Source: Gnetum montanum | Lineage: Eukaryota > Streptophyta > Gnetopsida > Gnetales > Gnetaceae | Length of the DNA: 64,000 nucleotides | Reading direction: 5' to 3' | Assembly: GCA_015680685.1 (NCBI GenBank) | Contig: MNCI01037673.1 | Span: forward strand, 874,509-938,508 | Shown: positions 48,231 to 60,412 of the stretch, piece after piece | How positions within the stretch are numbered: position 1 is the stretch's first letter | How the letters are laid out: the number at the start of each line of letters is the position of its first letter | Notes under the pieces: model-generated | What the model was told of the DNA's origin: nothing | The model's database searches: none | Seen by the model: the letters and a program-made list of their open reading frames with translations, nothing else | Program-made: the position numbers and the translations under genes

Positions 48231-50280
48231 ACTTTCTGAAGAAATTGTATCTTTTTCTTTTCCATTTTCTAGTTCTTTATACGTTTTCTCTTTCTTCATA
48301 TTTTTGATTTTTGTTATAGCTTCTTAATTTCTTTAAGACATTTTTAAATTTTCATTCATAAATTGTTACTTATGTGTAAAATTAACTTTTTTGTTAAAAT
48401 TATGTGTTATACTATCAAAATATTGGAATAATAAATATGTAAAAGTAGTGAGACCATGTCATTTATCCCTCCATTTCTATAAATGAAAGGTCCTTATCAT
48501 GGAAGTGATGTGATTTCTATTGCACGAAAACTAAAATTAATCCATGATCATTGCATCTTGAAGAAAGGGAAAGGGGCCAAGAGAAATTAGCAAAGGGTAT
48601 GACATCAAAAGAAATTTTTTATTCTTTGGACTTATTTTATGAGTTTCACTACTCTACTTGGATATATTATCACTTTTGTTTTAATTGTTTGGGAAATATA
48701 TTTTTATTAATAATTGTTATCTTACTACGACTAGAAAGACAAGGGGTCCATGTCTAAAGGTAGTCATAAGGAAAGCATAACAAAATAATTAATTCATTAA
48801 CATTCATAACATCATTATTAGGGTACCATTAGAAAGATATGTGACTTTTTCCAAAAGATAGGCTACTTCCAAAAATGTCATGGTCTCTTGAACTAGTTCC
48901 AAGAAAGACATGTGCCATGACTAAAGGTTCATCACTGGTGGGATTAGCATTGGTTATGGGGCTAGAAAGACATATGATCCATGCTTGAAAACATCCCTTT
49001 AACCAATGATCAAGAACCATAACTTTCACACCTTTAATTAATTAGTTCTTCTATGCACTTGATGCATGTTTCCCAATTTTTTTCTTGTTGAGTGATGGTG
49101 TTTTCACATGATTGTGGTTGGTCTCATGGTGATGGGTAAGGAATGACATAATGTGATGTCACTAGCAGTGGTTTGGACTTGGTTTGGAATCCAAAAAAAT
49201 GTGTATGATGATTATTTTAATCACATATGACATAAGGGTCCTATTATGGACATGATAAGAAATCTCACAATCCAATTTCTACAATCCTTTCTCTTTCTGT
49301 TCGACTTACTACTAATGCTCAATTGTGATTCTAATATTTTTATCTAGTATATTGCAAGATCATAATCATATTAGTTATTTGGTTGTTGGAACATGAAAAA
49401 AACAACATTTAATATACTAGGTACTCATATTTTCGGTAGAACCCTACTATGGGGAAGACTCACTTGTATAACTCTTAGAAAGAATCAACTTCCACATGCT
49501 CACAACATCCAGCATTGTTTTCTTCACTACTATGCAGTGTCATTTGATCATTTCCTCCTCATTTTGTAAAAACAAAATTCCTTAAAAATTCATGATAAAA
49601 AACCAAATTTCCTTCTATGTTTTAGCTCTAAAATCATGTTGATTTATCATTCTCACTTATCCTTGTTATCTACATGTTTCACATGGCTCATAAAAATTCT
49701 TATAGCTCTCATTTGACTTAAAAAATGTTCAAAAATATCTAGAAAACTCAAAAAAATTACAAGAAAAATTTCAAGCTTAACCTCCATTGATGCAAGTGGT
49801 TAAGTCATTGTAACCTTGTTGACACAACATAAAATCATTATATATATTTGTGGTGCTCCTTGAAACTTTTTTATTCTCGTCATTTTACACTAAGGGAGTT
49901 TTTTGTATTCTTAAGAGTAAAAGCCTTCAAATTGAGATTTCTTGCATACCAAATGTTTGAATTTCACCAGTCAAAAACTTGTGAGCTTCCAAAGTTAAGC
50001 TCTACATCATCTGGGCATCCAATTTGTGATTTAAATATTTTTGAAAACCTCAAAATTTCAAATGTTCAAGGTAGCCAATATTTAAAATGATTAAATAACC
50101 CACAATTAAGCTAACTTGACTATGTTAGGACCTTCAAGATGTTATACCATAATTACTTAGGGGTATTAGCATTAGAATTTTTTCAAATTATGTTGATTAA
50201 GAATCAAATGTTCATAAATATTATTCAAACAATAACAGTTGATCCTAATTGTAATTGTGGATGATACCTAAGAGAGTTCT
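48230..50280 (+). other. A3 spacer
   Basis: Aligned in blocks with A1 1880-3010 and A2 36170-37900. It is non-coding; short open stretches such as 49848-50090 show no domain. Confidence 0.55.
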
Positions 50281-50470
50281 AAAGATGGGTAGTCCATGTA
50301 AGAGAAGAAAAAAGTGACCATGAGTTGGATAAGGATGAGGACATTAGCAAGAGCTAGATTGAGAGGCCACCCATGCAACTAGACTTTTAAGGTAGGAACT
50401 AGAAGTAGAGTTTGTCAAGCATATTCTAATTATAGAAATAGGTAATCTAGAAAGGACAAAACACCAAGAC

Positions 50471-50475
50471 AAAGG
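50471..50475 (+). repeat. Target-site duplication (left) of D: AAAGG
   Basis: AAAGG recurs at 56049-56053 on the other side of D. Confidence 0.8.
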
Positions 50476-51631
50476 TAAGGATTGAGAACTTAGAAGGGGG
50501 ATTAAATAAGTTCCCTTAATTAAAAATGCACCAACCATAAAAATGATCAAATTTTACATGGTTTCCTAACTTAGGTAGTCCACGCTTGAAGGGTAGATTC
50601 CATGCACACCTCCAAACTTTGTTCCTTCAAAAAGTCATTTGAAGGACACCAAAACCTATATAAGCTCTAAGCTTCACACTGAAGTGTTTCTTCACTATGA
50701 AATCACTCAACTTTGCAAGGTCCCATCAAGCTCAAAATGTCATTTCAAGGATCCCATAACCTTCACGAAATTGAGCTCCACTCTAGAGTGTCTTGACACT
50801 GCAAAACCATTCGATCCCATAAGATCTCGAAAAGCTCAATATGGATGCCTTCTCACAAGAATCACATCAACCACTCAAGGCAATAAGAAAAAGAAAAAGA
50901 TACAAGGAAAGAATGTAACTAAGATTATAAGTCTTTTTCATTGAAGCTCAACTTAGCATAAAACCAAGCAAATGATGTTACAATGAAGAACAAGAGTACA
51001 ATAGCATAGATATGATAATGATTGCTTTGATGTGAATAGTTCTTGCACAATTCCAAATAATTTAATATCTTCTTATAGCCTTGGAGTTGTAAAAAACTTC
51101 TTGAAATTCAAGCAACAGCTACCCAACAACTAGTGTAGACGTCTTCTTCAAAGTTGGGACATCTACCTAAGATTGGCCTCAATTCAAAAGAGACATCTTG
51201 CTAGAAAATGGGATGTCTCCTATGGGAAATCTTTGGGGTGACATCTTCTCTAATATAGAGACATTTACTATTTGTAGAAGGTGTCTATTTATGATTTTGT
51301 TCAATGTAGTAGAGACATCTACTATTTTCAAGAGATGTCTCCTTAACTCTTGGGCTCTAGGTTTTTAGGCTTTCTCATGTTAGTTTGTTCTCTTCCCAAT
51401 CCTTGGAGCATCTTCATTTGATTCATGGTCATTGGTTTTAGTCCATGCTTGTTCATGCTCTCATCTTGGCTCATATAGTTTTCACTTTGTCATTTCATTG
51501 TAGATATCATTTCCCTTAAGTCCTTAGTTCTCATGCAAAGTTCTTGTTCATGTCTTGCACACATATCATCCACAAAAAACATTCTATGTTCTCCATTTTT
51601 CTTAAGGTTTTGACTTATCAAAAGGTCAAAA
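50476..51631 (-). repeat. Left LTR (3' LTR by orientation) of D
   Basis: Starts TAAGGATTGAG (partner TGAGGATAGAG) and ends GGTCAAAA (partner GGTCAACA). It contains five TGTCTC/GAGACA words between 51190 and 51341. Confidence 0.82.
51190..51341. promoter_or_regulatory. Cluster of TGTCTC-type (AuxRE-like) words in D LTR
   Basis: GAGACA at 51190, 51258 and 51312; TGTCTC at 51214 and 51336. The TGTCTC core is the known auxin response factor site. The partner LTR keeps three (about 55573, 55666 and 55753). This shows the words only; binding is not shown. Confidence 0.35.
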
Positions 51632-51646
51632 ATATTTCCCTTTTTG
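51632..51646 (-). other. Polypurine tract of D
   Basis: On the minus strand this reads CCAAAAAGGGAAATA, directly before the 3' LTR. Confidence 0.7.
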
Positions 51647-53110
51647 GTGATGTCCAAAACATAATAAAATGGGATAGTATATACTGAAATCAATTGAGCT
51701 CAAGATGATACATCCTTACTACAGTACATAACTCATAAGTCATTAAAACATCTATGATTTTTTGAATGAGGATATTTATGACCAAGAACCTAGAAAAAGG
51801 ATCATTAGTATCATCATAAGGTTAGAGCTGTGCAAATATATACATCGAATATGTCCATAAGGTCTCATGATACTAGTTCAAATATATCCATTATATCCCA
51901 ATGTTGCTCAATCCATAAGATCATAATCATATTAAGAGTCATCACATCTATCACAATATGATATCTAAGATAAGATTACCTCATTTATATCACAATCATA
52001 TATGATATCCATAGTAGCATCATAAAATTCTTTCCATTTTTGAACATCATCAAAAAGGAGTGGAGCCTAACAATCTAGTAATAGGATAGATCAAAAGAAT
52101 GCACAATCTTCATACAAGCAAGACAACTAAAAGTTTCTAAATACATTTTCATAACCACGAAAATTACATATGAATAGGTACATACATACTTAACTTATTA
52201 AAGATATATCAATTTTTAGATCAAGAGATAAAGCAATTTAGAATATGTTCATATTGATCACATATATCTTAGAGAAGTTTGATGTATATTATCCATTCAT
52301 TTTCAAAACTTCTAAAGAGGCTTACATACTTTCAGAATAGAAGTGTGAGTACTTCATCTTACTTTAGTTTAGCTCATATTAACAATAGAGGGCTTAATTA
52401 CTTAAAGGAATACATATTCATAATATGTCAATGATGCAATTTTTTCATAGAGGTATATTCAGATAAATTCTTAATACTTGCACATTTAATGATCACTCTT
52501 AGGTAACAAAAAAATTGAATCAAAAAAATTATGCTCTTTTACCTTTAATTTGTATCAAATTAATATACCTTTTTTTTCTTCCTAAGATTTATGTCTTGAA
52601 GAAGATTTTCATAAACTTCCAAGGTAGTAAAGCTTCATAGTAATTCATGAGGTACAAGCTTCCCCTACATATGTGCATATCTTTTCTTTCACATTTTCAA
52701 AACTTGAAGCTAATTCTTCACAATTTTGCTTATTCAAGAGTATTATGTACTCCAAAAGGGTTTATAGAAAGAAAAAAATATTGGACAAAAATTAATAGAA
52801 ACAAATCATGACAAATTTGTGTTGCTCGATGATCCAACTGTCTTTCTTTATCATTTTCCTGCAATACATATATATATAGACTTTGAATATTAGATATTCA
52901 TCAGGAATACAACTCTTTAAGGATATGTAGACAACTAAAATAGTTCATGAGGTAACATGAGAGGTATCCATACTACTTTCTGATCTCTTTTTTCATGAAT
53001 TAAGATATATGTTTTCTTTGATGAATAAATAATTCATAAAATATTCAAAAAAACTAACCCATATTTTAACTAGAAATCAAAGAAATAGAAACTTACCATG
53101 ACTTACCTTA
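51647..53110 (-). other. Non-coding 3' interior of D
   Basis: AT-rich, with stops in all frames. No integrase or RT motif seen. A (TA)n run lies near 52868. Confidence 0.6.
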
Positions 53111-53114
53111 CTTG

Positions 53115-53544
53115 CTAACTTATGTGAAGAAAACTAATGTAGTTTGAGGTGAGGTACTTTATCATGGAGTACCTCCTTACCCTTTGATTTTCTTTCTTTA
53201 GTTCTTTTGTTGATGCCTTTAATTTTGTATGGCAATCCTTCTTATTCATGTTCTCCAAGATGGAAGAATTTATCATCATTGATTGTATCATCCATTCTAC
53301 TAAAATTTTTTCCAACTTTCATCCCACTCTCTTTCCAAGTTATTGCATCTTGCAAGATACACTTACTAGGTTCCTTTTGACAAGGCCAAGCATCAATGTT
53401 ATTTTGTCCAATATGAGGATAATAATAATCTTTTTTATGTCCATAATTTTTACAAACATATAAAGTATTTTCCTCACGAATAGAGTTTTCAAACCTAATT
53501 ATGCTTGTGCTAGTACCAGTATCCTTTTGTGGGGTTTCTTCCAA
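53115..53544 (-). pseudogene. C-terminal Gag part of D with decayed zinc knuckle
   Basis: Two overlapping open stretches (53242-53544 and 53115-53315). The first has VCKNYGHKKDYYYPH, a CCHC knuckle in which two Cys are replaced (by Asn-Tyr and Tyr), followed by a Trp/Cys-rich stretch. Plant Copia elements with a CHYC-type second knuckle have this at the end of Gag. Confidence 0.6.
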
Positions 53545-53619
53545 GCTTTTACTTCTAGGCTGATTATCATTATTTTCATTGACCCCTTCTCCTTGACTAT
53601 CCCTACATTTCTCTTTTTC

Positions 53620-54319
53620 TTACAAGGTTAGTAGTTGAATCTTAGCATTTATGTCTAAGATTTCTTCTTTTAACTTGGAAGATAAGGTACGAATTTTATA
53701 AAATTTTCTATTCATATTTTTCTTTACCTTTTTGAGTAAATAATGTAGGATGAGAATTTCTTCATGTAATTCACTATACCTTTCATCATACTTATTTCTT
53801 GGTACATCATAAATTTCTGATGAATCTTCATTCATAAGAGCCATACAAATAAGTTGAGAATCTTTTGTGGTGTCATCCAACTCTTCTTCACTTTATTCTC
53901 CATCATCCTAGCTTGTGTAGAAGTTTGTCTTTTTTGTATCCACATCAATCCTCTCTTTTTGTTGCAACCTACCATTGCTAGGACATTCAAATCCAACATT
54001 CTATTGAAAAAGTAACAAAATTAGAATTTCAAATATTTTTACCTCTATCTTTACCTTTGAAGTTGAATTGTTTGGGTCTTGATTGGTTGAGGCTTCTTCG
54101 TTTTCTTGCAAGAAGCCTTTGAACTCTTCTTGATAGAAGAGCTATTTTCTCTTCATTGTTCACTTCTTGTTCCACAAGTTCCTTCTCTTTTGATACTAAT
54201 TTCAAGGTGATGGACTTTTCTTTTATTATTCCTTCACTTATGAAATTCATTTCATAGGAAATGATAGCACTTTGGAGTTCTTCAAATTTTAAGATTGAAA
54301 AATCTCTCATTTCTTGCAT
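53620..54319 (-). pseudogene. Ty1/Copia Gag of D (middle part)
   Basis: Open stretch 54029-54319 starts MQEMRDFSILKFEELQSAI and ends in a basic region, the usual end of the Copia gag helical domain. Between the two open parts a broken knuckle region has an FECPSNG block. The second open stretch 53620-53880 has ICMALMNEDSSEIYD, then a long Lys/Glu/Leu-rich coiled-coil-like part, the standard order in SIRE-type Gag. Confidence 0.78.
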
Positions 54320-54898
54320 AGCTATAGCCTTAGGTGTAAATTTAGGTTATAGTGCTCTAATAATTTTTATTATTACATCGCTCTCAAGAAAGTCCTTACC
54401 TATACCCCTAATTGCTACAACTAGATCATTTTCCCTAGAAAGATAATCTTTTATCTTTTCACCTTCTTTCATTTTAAGTTTGTCATACTTACTTTGCAAA
54501 ACCAAAATTTTAGATTGTTTGACTATGGATGTGCCCTCATAGGTGGCTTCTAAGGTTTCCCAAATTTCTTTAGTAGTTCTACAACTAGCTACTCTATTAA
54601 ATTCACACTTATTTAATACACAATATAAAATTTTTTTTCCTTTGAATCATACATAAAATTATCTCTTTCTTTAGATGTCCACTTGCTCCTTGGCTTGAGG
54701 ACATTTGATGCACTATCAATAGGTGGTGTGTAACCTTCAAGAATGGACTCCCATACCTCAAATTCCTTTGACTTGAAGAATAATTTCATCCTTTCCTTCT
54801 AATATGTAAATCAAACCCATTGAACATAGATGGCTTTGTGTAGGATGTCCCCTCCATAGTTCACTCTTGAATGTTGTTACATGGACAAAGAGTACCAA
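54320..54898 (-). pseudogene. N-terminal Gag of D (UBN2-like)
   Basis: With stops, the minus strand reads the Copia Gag N-terminus: a frame with FEVWESILEG, then a TKEIWETLEATYEG-type block and a SKYDKLKMKEGEKIKDYLSR-type block. It precedes the middle part in the right order after the primer-binding site. Confidence 0.6.
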
Positions 54899-54910
54899 GC
54901 TTCGATACCA
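54899..54910 (-). other. Primer-binding site of D (initiator tRNA-Met)
   Basis: TGGTATCGAAGC on the minus strand, two bases from the end of the right LTR. It sets D's orientation. Confidence 0.85.
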
Positions 54911-54912
54911 CT

Positions 54913-56048
54913 TGAGGATAGAGAAGTTAGAAGGGGAATTGTATAAGTTCACCAAATTAAAAATTCACTAGCCATGAAAATGATCAAATTATATGTGGTT
55001 CCCCAAATTTGGTATTCCACACTCAGAGGGTAGATTCCTTACACACCTCTAGACTTTTTTCCTTCAAAAAGTGATTTGAAAGGCACCAAACCTTGTACAA
55101 GTTATGAGCTCTACACTAAAGTGTTTCATTGCTATGAAATCACTCAATCCCACAAGGTCCCAACAAGCTTAGAATGTGGTTTTAAGGATCCCATAATCTT
55201 TATAAAATTGAGCTTTACTGCAAAGTGTTTTAACACTACAAAACCACTCAATCTTGCAAGATCCTGACAAGCTCAATATGAATGCCTTCTCACAAAAAGT
55301 ACATCAACCCCTCAAGGAAATAAGAAAAAGAAAAAGACACAAGGAAAGAATGTAACTAAAATTACAAGTCCTTTTCTTTTAAGCTCAACTCAGCATACGA
55401 CCAAGAAAATGATGTTATAATAAAGAACAAGAGTATAATAGCATAGATATGATAATGATTTCTTTGATGTGAATAATGCATGTACAATTATCAAGAATTT
55501 GGTATCTTCTTATAGCCTTGAAGTTTACAAAAATTCCTTGGAATTCATGCAATGACTACCCAAGGGCTAGTGTAGATGTCTCCTTCAAAGTTAAAACATC
55601 TACATGAGATTAGCCTCAATTCAAGAGAGATGTCTTGCTAGAAAATGGAACATCTCCTATGGAATGTCTCTGGGACGACATCTTCTCTGAGATAGAGATG
55701 TCTACTATTTCTAGAAGACATCTATCTATGATTTTGTTCAATGTGATACAGATGTCTCCTCAACTCTTAGGCTCTGGTTTCTGAGGCTTCCTTTCATCAA
55801 TTTTTTTTCTTTCCAATCCTTGAATCATATTCATTTAATTCATGGTTTTTAGTTTTAGTCCATGCTTGTTCATGCTCTCATCATGGCTCATATATTTTTC
55901 ACTTTTTTATTTCATTGTAGATCTCATTTTCCTTGATTACTTAGTTGTCATGTGGGATTCTGGTTCATGTTCTACAAACATATCATCCACAACAAACATT
56001 CTATGTTCTCAATTTTCCTTAAAGTTTTGACATACCAAAAGGTCAACA
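54913..56048 (-). repeat. Right LTR (5' LTR by orientation) of D
   Basis: 1,136 bp; on the minus strand TGTTGACC...CCTCA. It aligns with the left LTR throughout. Confidence 0.85.
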
Positions 56049-56053
56049 AAAGG
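56049..56053 (+). repeat. Target-site duplication (right) of D: AAAGG
   Basis: Second copy; A3 extra-frame sequence resumes here. Confidence 0.8.
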
Positions 56054-57120
56054 CACACTCTTGAAGAGACCCTTATAGAGACTTGTTTAGAAAAGATCAG
56101 AACTAAGAAAGTTTTAAGATCTATGCTTCAAGCGCTAATTTTTGGTTCTATCCTAGAGTTTGCATCATAATATGTCTACAAGTAATAACAAGCATCTCCT
56201 ATGTGGTCCATCATTTCAAAAAATGAAGAGCGGTAGTTAGGGGAGACATACATCTTTTGGAATAACCACTAGGGAGATGAGACCATCAAAATTAAGAACA
56301 TTACCATATCCTACTTAGTAAAATTCATTATTGATGCACTAGAACTTTCAAATATGAGAACATAGATTTCAGAGATATTCATCCAATTAGTTCAAGAAAT
56401 TAAAAAGAAATTTCTCCATGTAGGAGATTAACTGTCCAATAGAAGTAAATCATTGAGATTACCACTTGGAAAAATGAAGCCCTTAGTTATGAAAAACTCA
56501 AAAATTATAATAGGGATCAAGTAAGCATGCAAAAGGAAATCAATGAGAAAGAAATTTGATTAACTATCGAAAAGGTGAAAAAATCTCTCTAGTAGCTCTA
56601 AGGAAACACATGGCAATCAATCTTTAATATTTTCAACATCTATAATTAGGCAAAGATCATAATGAAGAAGCTAAAAATCAAGGAAATAATGAAGTATATG
56701 GAGCATGTCAACTTGCACTACGTTAACTTAGCAATTCTAACTATTGATCGACCTCATACTAAGTTGAAGAAACAAGTGGTAAGCTTATATGTGTTGTAGG
56801 AGAATGAGCACAAACTCCACCTTGAGGGATAACCAAAGATACAAAATGCAACATGGAGCTCAAGGTCCTCAAGATCATATATGAAGATAAAAGAGTAGTA
56901 GAGGCATTAGGTAGGTAACTATTAGACTACTATGAGCTACAAGACACATTAAAGTTATTTAACGTTGAATACAAACAATTTGCTAGCTAGTTTGTTAATC
57001 CTCATGTAATGTTTCCTACTTTTAACATGTCCTTGGAAGGTGCACTAGGTTAGACCATCCAAGATCCTAACATAAACAAAGATAAGATAAGAGCATTAAT
57101 AGATGCATTTTACTTGAAGG
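56054..57120 (+). pseudogene. Extra 3' reading frame of family A (A3 copy)
   Basis: A Lys/Glu/Ile-rich helical part runs to about 56820; the region with YMEHVNLHYVNLAILTI at about 56695-56750 aligns with RLANIRYTNLAMMI of A2. The C-terminal block at 56950-57110 (YYELQDTLKLF, then IQDPNINKDKIRALIDAF) aligns with the A2 end. Stops are frequent. The function is unknown. Confidence 0.6.
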
Positions 57121-57399
57121 TAGCTACAATAGCAACAGCAAGGCAACCATAATAACACCATAGCTAAGGCATAAGAAGTTATTATAAGAACTAATGTCAT
57201 TAGGTACAACATAAGACACATGCCTTGGAGCTTTTTATAAATATTTGCCTAAATTTTTTGTAATGATAATGTATCTGAATTTCTTTGTGTGTCAAGTGTA
57301 AAGCACTTGAATAAATTTTATAATATGTCACTCAAGTTAATTGATCAATCAAGTAGTTAGTTGACTACATTGAAATTCCAACATTTACAAGGGATAAGT

Positions 57400-57852
57400 T
57401 GTGTCAGAGGTAATAAATCCCTCTATAAGTGTGTGTACCAATCACATTTATAACACCAATTTTTTTATAGCTATAGAAAAGCTCTTGTAGTTTCATTCAA
57501 TAGATATTATAATTTTTCACAAAGTGCCCACAATGTGAACTTAAATTGGTTAACTAAAATCTTATTCAAGTGGCCATATATTTAAACATATTTTCATGAA
57601 TGAAAATTAGTTAAAAATTGATTTACCTTCATTGCAACACTCATCTTAGTTTAATGCTTATTTAATTGTAATTTAATTTTCTTATTTATTTACTTTACAT
57701 GTACTTAGCTAATTATTTATGTTTCATCATACAATAATTATGGGAACATAAGTACAAGTGGTTTTGAGCATTACGCTTATCATCTAGTAATCCTAGTAGT
57801 GTTCTTACTTTGTTCACCTAGTAGTAAGCACTTGGTAACCTAGTGATGGCTA
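57400..57852 (+). repeat. Broken 3' LTR of A3
   Basis: The last 110 bp ('gtggttttgagcatta...tcacctagtag...cttggtaacctagtgatg') match A1 and A2 LTRs well; the part to the left matches weakly, so the start is approximate. The right third is missing at the LINE junction. Confidence 0.6.
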
Positions 57853-57878
57853 TTTTTTTTTGGGGGGGGGGGGGGGGG
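57853..57878 (-). repeat. LINE 3' tail: poly-C next to poly-A
   Basis: Plus strand T9 followed by G17. The A run is the expected LINE tail; the C run just before it is unusual. Confidence 0.8.
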
Positions 57879-58179
57879 CTTCTTTTATTGAAATTAAAGG
57901 TGCATCCATTACAACAACTTGCATAAGTCATAGGGTTAAAGAAAAGGGAAAACTGAGAGCATCGTGAATGACCCTTGGGAAACACCTTAGAAATAAACGA
58001 GTATTAGAGGAGGAACCCCAAGTTGGGGCACAACCAAATGTCTACACAGACTGGCTTGTTACAAAATAGAATGACATAGAATTAGATGAGGCAAAGAGCT
58101 CTCAATTAAGGATAGAGAGAATTCCAATGGTGAATCCACATAATAAAAAGGGAAAACATCCTTGCAGAGATTACTGATG

Positions 58180-58863
58180 CTAAGTGTAACTGGAACACAT
58201 AGGTCTTTCCCATAGCTGCAGAAGATGAACCAATTGATGACTGTCCCGATTGAACTTGGATGCTTGAGATGTGAGTTGAAAATAGGTGAGGCGAAAGATC
58301 TGCAACTTCTCCAACTTGGTAAGCAAACATTTGTTAGAATACTCTGTCTTTTGAAATAGAACATTGCATCTTGCCTTCCAAATATAATATAAAATAGTAG
58401 GCCTAATAACTTTCCACAAAAAATTAAGATTAGTAGAAGTAATGTTCAAGAATCCGAATATGGCATCCTCTTGAGATAGCTTGTATGATGGAAAAGCTTT
58501 AGAAGCCCACTGCCACACATGTTGAGCAAAGGGACATTGCCAAAATACATGGACAAAGTCATCTTGTCCACCACATAGAGGGCAATTGGGATTAGGAATC
58601 CCTAGATATTCTAGACGTTTTCCAATAGGTAGACCATGGTGGAGAAGGAACTGCTTAATTTTGGGGAGGGTCGAAAGTTTCCAAATAAGTTGGAAGAGAG
58701 GGATCCAAAATGTTTTTGACTCTTTTTTGTGCCAATACTTATTGCAACGTTGAATAACTTCAGATGGGTCATGCATGAGATGAAAGGGGACAGATGGCCG
58801 ATAGGGCAAGAGTTTAACCCCATTAAGCCATTGAAGACCATGAAAAAGGCTTTGCACTGTCAC
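58180..58863 (-). pseudogene. C-terminal LINE ORF2 part with zf-RVT domain
   Basis: 227 codons open. The middle has TFWIPLFQLIWKLSTLPKIK, then NCPLCGGQDDFVHVFWQC, then AQHVWQWASKAF: the zf-RVT zinc-binding region with C-x2-C...H-x3-C typical of plant L1 ORF2. It ends after a WKARCNVLFQ block. The upstream part is lost in the gap. It is a fragment, since the RT part is in other frames. Confidence 0.88.
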
Positions 58864-59011
58864 ATCCAGATGCTAGTGACCGTGGAGAAAAGAGTAAATC
58901 TGAACTAGGCAATGGTTCATTGCAGCCAACACCCCATACAAAGTGTTAAACTTGACCCCTGAAATCCAACGACTAGCCAACCTAAGACAATTCAAGGAAA
59001 TGACACCCTTT

Positions 59012-59642
59012 NNNNNNNNNNNNNNNNNNNNNNNNNNNNNNNNNNNNNNNNNNNNNNNNNNNNNNNNNNNNNNNNNNNNNNNNNNNNNNNNNNNNNNNNN
59101 NNNNNNNNNNNNNNNNNNNNNNNNNNNNNNNNNNNNNNNNNNNNNNNNNNNNNNNNNNNNNNNNNNNNNNNNNNNNNNNNNNNNNNNNNNNNNNNNNNNN
59201 NNNNNNNNNNNNNNNNNNNNNNNNNNNNNNNNNNNNNNNNNNNNNNNNNNNNNNNNNNNNNNNNNNNNNNNNNNNNNNNNNNNNNNNNNNNNNNNNNNNN
59301 NNNNNNNNNNNNNNNNNNNNNNNNNNNNNNNNNNNNNNNNNNNNNNNNNNNNNNNNNNNNNNNNNNNNNNNNNNNNNNNNNNNNNNNNNNNNNNNNNNNN
59401 NNNNNNNNNNNNNNNNNNNNNNNNNNNNNNNNNNNNNNNNNNNNNNNNNNNNNNNNNNNNNNNNNNNNNNNNNNNNNNNNNNNNNNNNNNNNNNNNNNNN
59501 NNNNNNNNNNNNNNNNNNNNNNNNNNNNNNNNNNNNNNNNNNNNNNNNNNNNNNNNNNNNNNNNNNNNNNNNNNNNNNNNNNNNNNNNNNNNNNNNNNNN
59601 NNNNNNNNNNNNNNNNNNNNNNNNNNNNNNNNNNNNNNNNNN
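59012..59642. other. Assembly gap (631 N) inside the LINE
   Basis: Lies between the end of RT and the zf-RVT region. Confidence 0.9.
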
Positions 59643-59710
59643 TTGTAATTGCCCTTGAAGCTATAAATAGAGGATTTATTCCAATTAATTATGGAACCTG
59701 AGAGTGTGCA

Positions 59711-60412
59711 TTATTGCTCCACCCTTGATAAGAGGCAGTGCAAATTGGTGGCTGTGTTTTGAACTAGAAAAAAGGAGTCATCAGTGAAGTGCATATTGAG
59801 AAGTTGTTGTTGAGAGGAGGAAAGGCTAACCCCAGTGAGAACTTTAGTTTGAATGTCCAGGTTAATTTGATGAAAAAGAAAGTCTGATGCAATGATAAAG
59901 AGATAGGGGGCGAGAGGACAACCTTGGCGCACAAACCTATGTATTGGAAAGGGAGAGGTAATGTTGAAGGTAGTGGCAATTCTTGCAGTAGCATCTAAGA
60001 ATAAGCATTTCACCATATGCAAGAACTTAGGTCCAAAACCAAGCTTGGTCTAGTCTTCAAGATAAAATCCCACTTAATGTTGTCATAAGCCTTGGCATAA
60101 TCAAGTTTCACTAGGAGAATATCTTGTCCATCATCCTCAGCCCACTTGAGACCTTCCCATGCCGCGACCACATTGTCTAAAATATATCTACTAGGAAAAA
60201 ATCCTGTTTGCTGAGGAGATATGATCTGACCAATAATTTTTTTCAGCCATAAGGCAAGGCACTTCGCCCAAATTTTATACACTACATTGAGAAGAGTTAT
60301 GGGACGCCAATTGGAGATATCGGTTAGATCCCCAGACTTATGGAGGAGATGAATTACCCCTTGATTTAGATTGGGCCCAAGGGAACCAGTTAAGAGAGCC
60401 TCATTAATGACC
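59711..60412 (-). pseudogene. LINE reverse transcriptase core
   Basis: Frame 60010-60282 has a core of GQIISPQQTGFFPSRYILDN and then LVKLDYAKAYDNIKWDF (RT motifs 2 to A). After a frameshift, 59711-60022 has PFPIHRFVRQGCPLAPYLF (motif B) and NMHFTDDSFFLV (motif C, usually F/YADD; here FTDD). This is target-primed reverse transcriptase. Confidence 0.88.

Larger units (their letters stand above)
50476..56048 (-). mobile_element. D: Ty1/Copia-like element with gag but no pol, minus orientation
   Basis: Two LTRs (1,156 and 1,136 bp) in the same orientation, an AAAGG target duplication, a primer site for initiator tRNA-Met and a polypurine tract define the element. On the minus strand it encodes a Copia-type Gag with zinc-knuckle remnants, but nothing like integrase or RT in the remaining 1.5 kb. 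It is therefore non-autonomous. The gag layout resembles the SIRE group (inference). Confidence 0.85.
48230..57852 (+). mobile_element. A3: decayed family-A element (spacer, extra frame, broken 3' LTR), interrupted by D
   Basis: It begins with the T-rich tract and the spacer blocks shared with A1 and A2 ('gactagaaagacaaggggtcc' near 48729, 'gggaagactcacttgtataac' near 49453), continues with the extra 3' frame, and ends inside an A-type LTR at 57852, where the LINE starts. The gag-pol part is missing. D splits it at 50475/56049. Confidence 0.7.

Noticed and set aside
58943-59701. 252-codon plus-strand frame over the LINE gap
   Set aside because: Almost entirely N; antisense to the LINE ORF2.
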